Origin: Liolophura sinensis | Lineage: Eukaryota; Mollusca; Polyplacophora; Chitonida; Chitonidae | Assembly (NCBI RefSeq): GCF_032854445.1 | Contig: NC_088295.1 | Location: 55,533,249 to 55,597,248, forward strand | Direction: 5' to 3' | Length of the DNA stretch: 64,000 bases | Shown here: positions 46,785 to 57,520 of the stretch, one piece after another | How the letters are laid out: the number at the start of each line of letters is the position of its first letter | Position numbering within the stretch: position 1 is the stretch's first letter | Made by a program: the position numbers and the translations under genes | Notes under the pieces: generated by a model | Told to the model about the DNA's origin: nothing | Databases searched by the model: none | Seen by the model: only the letters and a program-made list of their open reading frames with translations

Positions 46785-47230
46785 AAAGTAACCATTTCCA
46801 AAAGCGAATAACCTCTTCCAATTCTTAACAAACATTTCAGAAAACGGAATACACATTTTAAACACAACCGAATAAACATCTCCCAAACTAAATAACCATT
46901 TCCCAAATCGAAAAAGATTATTCCGAAGAAATCTTGTGAAAGAAATAACTTTCACCGAAGAAACATTTGTACAAGAAGAAGAGGAAGAAAAAGACATTTT
47001 TTCGACGTACTCCCTGTACGCATAACTACATCCACTATTTAAGTTGTACAAAAGTAAAATCGGTTCCTTTGACAAAAGCGTCTTATTTTTGTTGAGGAAG
47101 ATACATACTAGGTTTGGAACATGTTTGTTTGCAGACCTTATTTGGGATTGGGAGAAACTGGTTTGGCTTTATTCCGTTTGGGAGATGTTAATAGAGCTCG
47201 GGAGATGTTTATTGGGCTTAGCAGATTGTT
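46785..47230. repeat. inverted pair of degenerate minisatellite arms
   Basis: The left arm (46785-46918) carries 'aataaacatctcccaaac' and 'ataaccatttcccaaat' words. The right arm (47111-47230) carries their complements, 'gtttgggagatgttaatag' and 'gggagatgtttattggg'. The arms are separated by about 190 nt. Confidence 0.65.
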
Positions 47231-47462
47231 AGTCTGAATTAGATACACTCAGATAGTCGTTGCCAGCCAGTCAGAATATTCAGTTGAACTCTGAGAGCCA
47301 TTAGCATACGGGTATAGAAAACCGTAGTGTTAAAACTTCAATCAAAACTACTATTCAATCGTGTGTCAATTCTAGGTCGGGTCACGCCCATAAGACCTTA
47401 ATAGAGGAGCAACAAGGAGGAACATTACCTGCACTTGAATTACTCCTTCGTTGATCTGCGAC

Positions 47463-47510
47463 TGAAAAATTGTTAAGTACGACGTTAAACCCCAAGCACT
47501 CACTCACGTA
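47463..47510 (+). repeat. SINE family S2, terminal fragment
   Basis: 'gactgaaaaattgttaagta', 'cgacgttaaaccccaagcac' and 'tcactcac', the S2 end in plus orientation. Confidence 0.6.
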
Positions 47511-47654
47511 CCCTCGGATTGTCATGACATAGTGTTAACATTTGAATGTGTATTCTCCTTGGTAATACTTTACTTTTATTTGTCGACCAGCATAAGAGGA
47601 TTAGACTCTTAGACCCAGGATTACAGGGTTAGAGTACTTGCCGACGCGGTGTCA

Positions 47655-47770
47655 GTATAATGTGAATGAGTGGTGTGTCGTTTCTGGTGTCTTCGGCCTG
47701 GCGTACCACAGGCAGCACTATAAATATACCGGCGTTGGGTCTGGTCAGCCACAAGGAGACACCGTCGTGA
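47655..47770 (+). repeat. dispersed repeat S3, copy 3
   Basis: Matches 3551-3660 in order ('gtgtcgtttctggtgtcttc', 'ggcagcactataaatatacc', 'ggagacaccg'). Downstream, 47876-47925 shares 'gtaaggtgtaaagcgaga' with 48673-48705 in the intron of the next gene. Confidence 0.45.
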
Positions 47771-48317
47771 TATGACTGGACTATTGCTGAATGCGACGAT
47801 AAACTCAAAACAGAAATCAATGAGTATGTTAATGCGTTGATCATCATTGTACAATATAATGGTGAATATGTTCACTTTTGACTGGTTACACCAAGTAAGG
47901 TGTAAAGCGAGAGCACGTAGCGCACGCTTTACGTGTAGGCCTACATTCATAGAAGCAAGAATGGACACGCCGCCGCAGATTTAAACAATTATACTATATG
48001 AACCCAATGACGGTATAGCTATGTTTATCTCAACCTCTGGTCGCACCTTGTCACCTATTAAATCTAACCCATTATATTTCCTTACCTAAACACCTCTTAT
48101 TATGATTATATTTCTAACGTGTTGTATTTCACACAATGCAAGACTCGTGGGAAAACTAGACTGACGACATTCTCCATGCACATTAGCCATTATGTTTTCT
48201 CTCCATGTTGCCCAAACAAGAAGTTACCTGAGCCAACTGTGACGAATCCTTTGCGCACCAGAAGAGAAAATCATCTGGCTCCAAAACAATTCGAGTGTTG
48301 TCTACCTAGAACAAGGC

Positions 48318-50374
48318 ATGGATCATATTCCTTGTAGCCAAAAGGTTCCGAAAAGCCGCTGGAAAGCCAAGTAAGTTCTGTTTTCTGCACGGATGCTATC
48401 TATTAAAGCAATATTAAATTATTAAGAGTTGCCAGTTACCTGGCAAATGGCCGTGGTTGACGATAGAGTTTGTCCGGTTTGAAATTTTCTTGGGCACAAC
48501 ACAAATCCCAACTAAATAAATAAGCCTCCATCTATCTTACTGGATTCTCTGTTTATAGTGTATTTAGTTTTGGCTGGTAAAACGGCAATATGGTTTGCCA
48601 TGTTCTTCTTAAATGATGTTTTCAAACATAGTATAGCTATTTCACTGCTAGGGTTCACGTTTGATTTGTTACACCGAGTAAGGTGTAAAGCGAGAACACG
48701 TAAAGTTGTTAAAGCCACAACGTTGTTTTCGTTGTTGTTGTATGGTATGCTATTCTTCTTGATCTTCATCGTGGGGTGCATTTTTCTAGTGCGATGCGTT
48801 GCACCTTACGACTTGAAAGTCGTCAATTTTTCTAGTTCACCTGACTGTGTTGAGCACTATTTATTCAAGTGGCGCATAACGGCTTTTAATGGAGAACAAT
48901 TTTGAATAGGTTGATAAAATAGATGTTTTGGCTTTTATTTTTTTTTTTTTTTTTTTGATTGGTGTTTTTACGCCGTACTCAAGAATATTTCACTTATACG
49001 ACGGCGTTTTGGCTTTTAAGATTGTCGTTGTAAATTAGCATCTCAAGTGAGGAAGTATGTACGTTTGGGAAACTGAATTTGCAAACAGCTGTTAGCTTTA
49101 GGATTTTATCACTATCCATCCGTTAGCTGGAAATGGCCAAAGAAAAATTGCTGAAAAGTGCTGAAAATGTTAAATTTGGTATAATCATAATTATTTTACC
49201 TTGAAGTTTTGCGTTTTGAGGTACATTCTTAAAACACTTGCTTTGCAGGAAAGAATCCAACCTAAATAGTGTGAACTTCAAAAGCAAGTACTATCTGGAT
49301 TCATCGGACCTCCGGTTACCTCCCCCTGTTCTATGTATGAGTGATTTCGAGAGGCATGCGCAGAGGAAGAACCGAGTCATTCAAGCGAACTACGATGACG
49401 AATTAATCAAGATAGGGATCGACTGTAAAGTCTCCAGTAAATTTCTGACGTCTGATGCCAGACGTTTCTATCATCGCGTGTCGTCCAGTCAAAAGTCGCT
49501 ACCAGGGGCGTACGCTAAACAAACAGATCATACAGGTGATTCCAGGAAAACTGGTTTAAAGACTGGGAACAGGGGCACCAAGTTACCAGCCGTAAAGCGC
49601 GAGGGAATTTCACAGAGCAGAGGAAGTTCTAAGGAAGCTTGGGTGGTGGGATCAGAAAACTCAGATAGGACGGGGAAAAAAGACGTCAACCGTTTGGTCG
49701 TCAGCAAGAATTCAGCTGATAGTGAACCGAGCATTTTCCTTACAGATACGGGATTGTCGAATCCTGCCGACAACACACATAGGAGAATAACGCTCCAGTC
49801 CGCGAAGGTGTCCCGCAAAAAACTTGACGAGGGCGAAACTACACGCAGACCAAAGACAACAACATTCATCAGACGTCGCGTGACTTTTTGGGACATGGTG
49901 GATGCGGACGAAGAAAATAGTTCCATGAAAACTGGAAACGAAAGTGACGTAGAGGAGTCCAAAAACTCCAAACAGATTTCTCAAACTGGATTTGTGTCCT
50001 CCGTACCAAATACATGTAGTATGAAACAGCTGGCAGACATTTCCACGAAAACTGCAAAGAGATGTGTCACGGACAACAAAAAGGACCTTGTTAAGCATCC
50101 ACAAACTGCGTCGTCTAGGAAACCATTAACGAGTTTCTTACATTTTGACAAATTGCAAGCCAGTCACGAGCTAAGACGAGAGTTGAGAAGTAACGCGGAG
50201 AGCAGGAAAGTTGAGAGGCGTAGACGAAGACTTTCGGAAATGCTGAATTTAGAGCGGACATCTTACATGGAATCCCTTTCGAAAATGGCAAGTCGTCTGC
50301 GAGACGAGAAACTTCTGGAATTCTGTCGTGAATCGTGTCGAGGATTGCACAATGTGTTCAATTATAACTTATAA
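48318..50374 (+). CDS. unrecognised basic protein, two exons, 392 aa
   Basis: Join 48318-48370 and 49249-50374 (1179 nt). The donor GCCAA|GTAAGT and acceptor 'CACTTGCTTTGCAG' keep frame through an AA|G lysine codon. The long exon is open for 375 codons in an AT-rich, stop-rich neighbourhood, which is strong evidence that it is coding. The N-terminus is basic ('VPKSRWKAKK'). The middle is Ser/Lys/Thr-rich and probably disordered. The last 65 residues form an Arg-rich, probably helical segment ('ESRKVERRRRRLSEMLNLE', 'SYMESLSKMASRLRDEKL'). No enzyme motif, signal peptide or membrane segment is seen. The ATG has G at -3 and +4. However, the 25 codons between it and the in-frame TGA at 48240 also read like protein ('EEKIIWLQNNSSVVYLEQG'), so an upstream exon may supply the real start. 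The gene converges on the 52285-53808 gene. Confidence 0.75.
48937..49008 (-). repeat. SINE family S1 fragment in the intron of the 392-aa gene
   Basis: A T run, 'gattggtgtttttacgccgt', then the perfect stem block CGCCGT(48971-48976)/ACGGCG(49001-49006). Only the 3' end is present. Confidence 0.7.
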
Positions 50375-51919
50375 AGTTCAGTTTAATGTGTGATTCTTAT
50401 GTATACGATCAAAAAGTCCTGGAAACACAGGTGTGTAAACTACAGTCAGAAAAGTAATTGTTATGTCAGATATACAGAGAAATGAAATGTGTGTTTAAAT
50501 GTGATTGTGTCTATTTATTATGTCGCTAAAATTTTGTAAAACTTTGGTTTTATCTCTGTAAGTCATTATAAAGAATTCACGTCTCACGATAAAATGCTCT
50601 ATTAAAGCCTGGACAGTATAAACACTTTTTAGTTTGGATATAACAACATTTGTGGTCTTTGGACATTTTTATGTACGGTCGAAACCGAGGACGTAGAGAA
50701 CTTGAAGATCGCTTTTTGTCGATAGGAAGTTTTTCCTTTAGAGCACGATGCTGTAGTCTTAATATTGTATTCCTGTATAAACGAGGATTCTGCTGCTGGA
50801 CTAAATATCCCAGAGGCCCTGGTCCCCATTGCATTGTGTTAATCTGCTTGTATATTAAATGTGATGAGAACACAGCATTTTGAGTAACTCTAAACCAGTC
50901 AAGAGAAGTGGACTGCAACTAACATTCTTTTTCTTGTCTACCTTGAAGTCCACAAGAGCTTTAAGATAGATTTAACATGTTAAATATTGTTTTAAATTCA
51001 GATCTAGACTGGATGCCTGAAAATCCCCAGCCTATCGCCTCTCACTTATAGTGAAAGTCGAACTCCATCTGTTTCAGACTAATCAATTGTTATTACACTT
51101 CAGTATCACAGTCGAAATCTGAAAATGTAGATCGGTGTTAAAGATTAAACAGTCATTGCTCATTCTGACTTTGTCATAAAAAAACTCTACAAGTTTTGCT
51201 TTTTACTCTTTCAAATCTCTAACATATCCAAAGGAGTGATAACAAGGGTGTTTTCGAGAAAACCTCTCTTTTTGTGTCAGGATAGCACAGTTGAGTTTAA
51301 CTCTTAAATTCGTTGTTTTTCATTTGGGGAACAAAGATCGTTTAATAAACACCCAGTCTTACTATTCCTGGGGCTACTGCTATATCACTAAGCGGCCAAG
51401 GGTGCGCGTAGCGCTGTGTGTACAGTCTTAGTTGAAAACTATTTAATTGTGTTCCACCAAAATGACGGGCAACTCTGTAAGTCACACGTGCGAAAATTAG
51501 TCAGTAACTTGCCATGGTGCGGTGGTTCGTCCCGAATACTCAGATCTCTTCCACCCGTAAAACACCCGGCAATTGCATAATTGATAAGTCATTCAGTATG
51601 CATTTAAACAATATCAATCATCGTTTAAGAAACTGCAAACATTAGATAGTTTTAATAACACCATCCTCTCTGTACATACATGAACTTTCACTAGCAGCTT
51701 GGATGACATTGTTCATCTCTATCGGCAGTTGCTTGCTTTGGGATAGACATTACTACGCTAGAAAACTGAAGCTTGTTATACGCGAACATGGTTATGGACT
51801 ATATAAAAGATTTGACGCCGAGGACAACGGATGCTACGTGTATACTACTTCGTGGTGATTGTTTTGTTGCACTGTAATAAATAATACGACAGTGGATAAC
51901 GTCTAGGGTGGTATGTTGG
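50375..51919. other. 3' flank of the 392-aa gene; no further gene seen
   Basis: Presumably includes the 3' UTR. The nearest canonical AATAAA is in 'gtttaataaacaccc' near 51342. No other supported feature. Confidence 0.4.
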
Positions 51920-52159
51920 AATAAACCACCGACTTTTGGTGAGGAACCAGACAAACTATCCCACGTTTTTCGCTCACACAACAAACTCAAAGTGGGTGCC
52001 CTAATCTTTGAAGGAAAGCGATCTCCAACGAACAAGGGCAATAAACAGCCGACCTTTGGTGAGTAAACGACAAAACTCTCCCACATTTTTCGCCCGCACA
52101 ACGAGCTCAAGGTGGGAGCTATAGCGTTGGAAGGTAAGCAATCTCCAACGAACAGCTTA
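51920..52159 (+). pseudogene. tandem 120-bp duplication with coding-like divergence
   Basis: Copies at 51920-52039 and 52040-52159 align without gaps. Over the first 38 codons of the plus frame starting at 51920 I count 25 differences, falling 8/4/13 on codon positions 1/2/3. Many are synonymous or conservative (Val/Ile, Leu/Ile, Phe/Leu). Shared words include 'PPTFGE', 'KLSH.FR.HN' and 'LKVGA...EGK.SPTN'. The frame is broken by a TAA at 52064-52066 in copy two, inside 'TTTGGTGAGTAA', which also looks like a splice donor. The family is unknown. It may be a decayed exon pair or two alternative exons. Confidence 0.4.
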
Positions 52160-52284
52160 TTGCTTATTGTCACAGAGGCCCGCAGAACTGTATACATGCG
52201 TTATTTTCAAAACTTTCCTGTCCAGGCTTGAATTGACAATATTCAGTTTCATTCGTAAATTCTTTTACATTTCACATAACAATA

Positions 52285-53808
52285 CTATTCAGCGAGACAC
52301 GGCACTTCTGTTGACGAGCGAGAAAAAACTTCCACTTTCGTAACAAAGCTCTTTACTTTGGAATCCAGTATTGTCTGTTGGAAGTTGTTTCTTACGCGCT
52401 GTCTCCTGGTGATCTGATTTTCTCGAACTAACCTTTCCAGAGCTTTGACGCGAGCTGGTTTAGCAAATACCATGCGCGGAAAGGACGATCCCCGCTGTGC
52501 GTAGTCCTGATGGCGCTGTACTTTTGTCAACAACTGACCTGACCATTCCACGTGCAATGGGTCCACTCTGTGTCTTTCTTGGGGTTTTATATAGCCATGT
52601 ATCTTACACCCACGGTGATAGACAAAGTGGCTTTCCGATTTGTCACTGGATATTCTGTCATCAAACATTTTGTCTTGGGCTCTCTGCGCACTGTTTTCAA
52701 CGTTTAGCTCTTGTTCTGTCTTCCACGAGAGTGAAGAGGTGTCGTCCCTAGCCGCACACAAGACACTTTTTGGCGTCACCCTCTTCTGTTTAAGCCTGAT
52801 CCACGTATTTCCGGTTGTGGAGAGTTTGATTTGTCGATCATGTGTCTGAAAATTTAACCTGTTTTCTGCAGATTCACGGAACAAAAGTTTTAACCCGTAG
52901 TCGCTCCAGTCGTCTTCTTGAAGACGATCGCCATTCGTCTTTTTTTCTGATATTTTTGAGTTAGAATCTTTTACGACATCATCTATCGGCGTTTGAATAA
53001 AAATGTTATCTTCTGTTGGCTGTAATAGCTCTTCTTTTGTTTCTATTTTCCCATCAATTCTTTTGTCTACAGGCTTCTTTGACCCTGGGGTTGTTTTGAA
53101 TTTCTCTCCAATACCGTCCCTGTTAACTACTTTTCTAGAAACAAGTCCCAGAATTTCTGTGGTCATTTTACTAGTCTTAAGCACACTGGACTGTTGAGAG
53201 CAAGAAACACTAGAATGCTTAGAGCAATCGTTGTGTTTTACGTCTTTTGAAGGAATTTTGTTTGGGTCAATCCATCTTCTATGTTTTCCTGAAGCTGTCC
53301 GCAGAGAACGGTCGGGCAGATGTCCTTTGTCTGTCCGCAGAGAACGGTCGGGCAGATGTCCTTTGTCTCTACCACGAAATGTTTTCGTTTGGTTCGTAAG
53401 TGCGGGTGCACTATTACATCTCCTTGATTCCCACATTACCCACAATCTGTTCTGACGAATCTGATGAAAATTCAACTGTTCCTGCTGTGGAAGACTTTGT
53501 GACGAATCATTCACAAACAGAATCCACCTGGAGAAATAATTCATTTGTCTGCCGTTGCCCATTTCTCGCCATTGGTGATGGGTAGTCTCCTCCGACAAAC
53601 TGCTTCCGGTCGATGACTCGTATATTGTTCGCTGACGTTTTAGACAGGTTTTTTGCCTGAAAATGTCATCTAAAACTGAGATCTTTTCCTTCTGCAACTG
53701 TTGTAATTTCTTGAAAAGTGCTTTTTGTTCATTTCTGTTTTTCATTCTTGCAAAAGTCTCATTAGTGGTGCACTTCCTGTTCATTTTGTCATTTGCCGCC
53801 CTCCTCAA
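52285..53808 (-). CDS. unrecognised hydrophilic protein, terminal exon (507 aa, 5' end open)
   Basis: An acceptor 'CTTTTACATTTCAG' ends at 53809. The exon then reads 508 codons without interruption from Leu-Arg-Arg to TAG at 52287-52285. If it is spliced to an upstream coding exon, the junction is phase 0. If not, the first internal ATG (MNRKCTTNETF) would start translation, with the 5' part untranslated. It begins with a probable short coiled coil ('ALFKKLQQLQKEKISVLDD'), has a long polar, probably disordered middle with a 12-residue tandem duplication ('DKGHLPDRSLRT' twice), and a basic C-terminal helix ('RVKALERLVRENQITRRQR'). No catalytic motif, signal peptide or membrane segment. No convincing upstream exon was found in 53.8-55.5 kb. 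Confidence 0.7.
   Translation of the reverse strand: MRRAANDKMNRKCTTNETFARMKNRNEQKALFKKLQQLQKEKISVLDDIFRQKTCLKRQRTIYESSTGSSLSEETTHHQWREMGNGRQMNYFSRWILFVNDSSQSLPQQEQLNFHQIRQNRLWVMWESRRCNSAPALTNQTKTFRGRDKGHLPDRSLRTDKGHLPDRSLRTASGKHRRWIDPNKIPSKDVKHNDCSKHSSVSCSQQSSVLKTSKMTTEILGLVSRKVVNRDGIGEKFKTTPGSKKPVDKRIDGKIETKEELLQPTEDNIFIQTPIDDVVKDSNSKISEKKTNGDRLQEDDWSDYGLKLLFRESAENRLNFQTHDRQIKLSTTGNTWIRLKQKRVTPKSVLCAARDDTSSLSWKTEQELNVENSAQRAQDKMFDDRISSDKSESHFVYHRGCKIHGYIKPQERHRVDPLHVEWSGQLLTKVQRHQDYAQRGSSFPRMVFAKPARVKALERLVRENQITRRQRVRNNFQQTILDSKVKSFVTKVEVFSRSSTEVPCLAE
53295..53368. repeat. 36-bp exact tandem duplication within the 507-aa coding exon
   Basis: 53295-53330 and 53331-53366 are identical, with two further matching bases. 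The period is a multiple of three and adds one copy of 'DKGHLPDRSLRT'. The perfect identity points to a recent event. Confidence 0.9.
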
Positions 53809-56800
53809 CTGAAATGTAAAAGTTGATAAAATGCCATTGATAAAACAGAATAGGTGAGTTTTGAGATCGAACTCTCTTGTTGCCAGAGGTAACAAGAGGT
53901 AACCCTACTCTTTCATGTGACTTGTCAAAAAGATTTGGCATGAATTTACCGATCTCCTGTGTCGCCGTGATCAGGAGGGATAAATGACTCCCATTTCCTT
54001 TAGGAAAATCCCAAGTTCGCAAACGAGTATCTCCTGAATTTTCCTCATTGTTGGCCTACTCTATAAAAAACTTTTTGTGAGCAATCTTTTAGACGCCAAT
54101 GTTGCGGTTAATGTAATCAAAAATAGTTGGTCAACTTTTCTGATAGGTCAAATGGTACAATAGGACTTCTTTACCTTTAGCGATGAAAAGGTTCGAACTT
54201 CAATCTGGCCAGTTGTCCATTATTATACAGAGTTGGGTGGGGGTGGGTGGGGGGGGGGGGGGGTGGCACATAAATATACATAACTATCTCATAATATGTC
54301 CTCCCCTGAAAGCTAAAACTTCATAACGATGTTTACAATCCGGTATCAAACTTAAATGCTTGATACACCCATCGCTATGAAGTCTCTCACGTCTCCTTAA
54401 GTCGTAAGTGTCAATGTCACTGATTAAATATCAGTTCATTGCAATTGTAGACAGTGGCTTAAGAATGAAACAAAAGGGTTTCCTACCTATTTCTTAACCT
54501 TCACGTGCGTCTTGTATCGTCCACAGATATATGCTTCAAGTCAGCTGCTGTGAAGACAGCGTTGAAGCAGATCAGTGGAAACGCCTTCAAAGATCTGTCA
54601 GGATCCAAAGTCCCTACACTCTCTCCGACTAGTCCCTGATTTCGGCTGTGCATATCGTGTCATTATCTATACTGAGCAGCCATTAAAATTGCCCAATCCT
54701 GCTCTCCGAGCAGCGTTGTGAGGAATTTTATCCGCCGTTTGTTTCTTCAGATCGATACTAGGACTGTCTTACTAATCCTCGCGGGTTTTGTGTTATATAT
54801 ATATATATACAGGTCAAATGCCACTGTCCAGGATAGATTTCCGTTAATTCTATGTGAACACGCCGTGTATCCAATGCTGCATATTTGCGTATGACTTTAC
54901 TGTGACTGTTGTTGGTACGGTTCTTGCTCTGTTTACACGGTCGTGCTCGCTGTGGGATCGTGTATTGGTCTTCCCGGCAATGACAAACTTTGGGAACAAT
55001 ACAACAGTGACGTCCATTCTGTGAACTCCCAAGGACTACCAACACAGATGTTATATCCGAGTACAAATCCGAAATGAATGTGTGTGGAATTGGTTTCAAT
55101 TTGTTTTCCATGGGAGAGAAACAAACAGAAAGGACTCAGCTGTCCAGTCCGATATATCTTTTCGAGCGGTAACACAATTGCCGATATTTTGTTAAAGCAC
55201 AAACCCTCAAACAAGAAGAATAATGTGTGTTTGCTGACGATTTCAAGTCACTTTAAATATTATTTCAGTGATATTATAAGGGTGTCTCATTGTGTAGAAG
55301 ACCTTTTTTCCTGTTTCAAAATACTAACAATTCGCCCAAAAAGTGCATTTTTGATCTCCTAAAATATTACTTTTTCTACAATGTTATCATACTACAAACT
55401 TTAAAACACCATTCTATATGTAGAATGATAGAATGATAATATGTAGAAGATATATAGAACCCTCAGAGTAAGAAAAAAGATGCAACTGATTTATGGACGA
55501 CATTTTGACGAAGTCATTTACCGCACATAGCATGTGCTGTTCACTGGATCACCATGCCCGTGTTACCAGATATCACGCTTCGTCCAGTCACAGTAATTCC
55601 ACATCTGACCAGGAATCAGTATATTTTGTTTATCCCTCATGTTTGATTTTTCACCGCATTTTACGCTGCACTCATTTATTTCAATGTCAAGGCGACCAGG
55701 CCCATGGGCGAAGGAAACCACGTCACCTCACAGGCTTAAGACTTGATGTTGCCGATCCAGAAATAGCCTCATTCCAAAATGCGACCACTGTTCAAGAGAT
55801 ATAGCGGTACGTACTAGGGGAGCCTACAGACGACTCAGCCTGCTTGGGTCTGTCAACATGTAGCAAAACAAAAATCAATATTAAAGACAGATGTTTTTCA
55901 GCTGCGATCGAGTCTCTACTCATTTAAGTACAATGTTGGTATATTAAGTTCATATTAAGCCAATGCATCGATGTTGCTGATATACTAAGAACTGACACTT
56001 ACTGGTTGACAGTGGAGATACGATTTCATGGGCTAAATAGCTTGGTCAAACTGGAATAAGTGTGCATTATATAAACTTCAGCCTAACGTAGTTTTAGCCT
56101 GGATTTCCCTATCTCCGACACCAGTCAAATGGCGACATTAACATGTGTCTTTAATGCGTAATAGGTACAGCTATATGGTAATACACCAATGTCCGTAGCT
56201 TCAGTTATAACGCAGTATGATAAGATAGTTATGACAAATGTAACAGCATATATAACAGTAATGCTTAATAAGGTGTTATAATACGTTATAATAGCTTCAC
56301 TATCATGAAAAAAGTCTCCGTATTGCCTCAAATATACACATTTTGCCTTATATAGGCGAAAATAAAATGAAGGTTTGTATATTTTAATAAATTAAATAAA
56401 TAAATTAAAAAAATACATAAATATTTGTACTTAGGTGCATCCCTCGGTTTTAAAATGTGTAGATGAATTACAGTCAATCAAATCAAAATTTGTACTTAAG
56501 TGAAAAGAATTGTGTTTGTATATACACATGGTATGTAGCAAATGTAGGCCTGATATGCTTCCATAACATGGCTAACGTCAGACTGGCGTGACTTGTCTCA
56601 ATTTACATAGGTCTACAAACACATGCAGTACATAGGGACCTATATGGACATGTTGCCAAATCGATCGGAGCTTATCGACTGTTGACGGAAGTTAGCTCTG
56701 TAAATCTTTCATTAATCACTGGTTAGCCTTTAACTAAACGCCACTGTAATAACTCACTGGGTGACTTCGGTATGGCGTTATACCGATATACCCTTCTGAT

Positions 56801-57094
56801 TATTCCGGAATATATAGCGTGTCGTGCTACGATATATACAGCATTATATACAGGCACAGTATATTGACTGGCATGATGAAAAGTTTTTGCCTCTTAACAT
56901 ATTTTAACGGAAAAAGCTAAAGCGTAAATACACGTAGACATACAGTTGTCGTATATCTCATTCACAATGGTTAGAAAACCTATCATAATAATTAGATATC
57001 TATCAGGTTCTCCAAGACATCATAGCTTTGAATTACTAAGCGATGAAGACATTCTTGACTTATTTTCCACTTTACCAAAAATACATGTGATGGA
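53809..57094. other. intergenic, repeats and one orphan exon-like stretch
   Basis: Contains the G-run at 54235-54266, a possible plus-strand terminal exon at 54527-54639 (see findings), and a short (TA)n at about 54793-54810. Nothing else was supported. Confidence 0.4.
54235..54266 (+). repeat. G-run with G-quadruplex potential
   Basis: GGG tracts separated by single T, then 14 or more G in a row. The pattern satisfies the usual G3+N1-7 four-tract rule. Confidence 0.8.
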
Positions 57095-57096
57095 CA

Positions 57097-57520
57097 ATAA
57101 GAAACTATAACGATCTCAAATTGGCAATTATTCAAAATGTTTTAAACGTCTTGCTTTGATATTTTGCACGTTATATCATAAATAACTATAACGTTCTTAA
57201 ATTGGCAATTATTCAAAATATTTTAGACCTCTAGCTTTGATATTTCACACATGTTATATCATAAGAAATTAGAACGCCCTTAAATTGGCAATTATTCAAA
57301 ATTTTTTAAACGTGTTCCTTTCATATTTCACACATATCATATCATAAGAAACTATAACGCTCTTTAATTGGCAGTTATTCAAAACGTGTTGCTTTGATAT
57401 TTCACACATGTTATATCATAAGAAACTTTGACGCTATTAAATTAGCAATTATTCAAAATGTTTTAAACGTGTTCCTTTGATATTTCACACGTCATATCAT
57501 AAATAACTATAACGTTCTTA
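57097..57520. repeat. ~82-bp tandem repeat, about 5 copies
   Basis: Units begin near 57101, 57183, 57264, 57348, 57422 and 57502. Each holds 'aactataacg', 'aattggcaattattcaaaa', 'tttgatatttcacac' and 'atatcataa'. The 57348 unit is shortened by about 8 nt. Confidence 0.9.

Noticed and set aside
48558-48905. 115-codon hydrophobic ORF that looks membrane-spanning
   Set aside because: It starts without ATG, lies inside the intron of the 392-aa gene, and overlaps a dispersed repeat shared with 47876-47925.
49528-50104. Minus-strand ORFs of 147, 130 and 62 codons
   Set aside because: Shadows of the long plus-strand exon of the 392-aa gene.
51799-52197. 132-codon minus-strand ORF with two 40-residue repeats
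   Set aside because: Substitutions between the repeat halves fit a plus-strand codon pattern better, so the minus frame is probably a shadow of a duplicated plus-strand segment.
52497-53585. Plus-strand ORFs of 61-84 codons
   Set aside because: Shadows of the 507-aa minus-strand coding exon.
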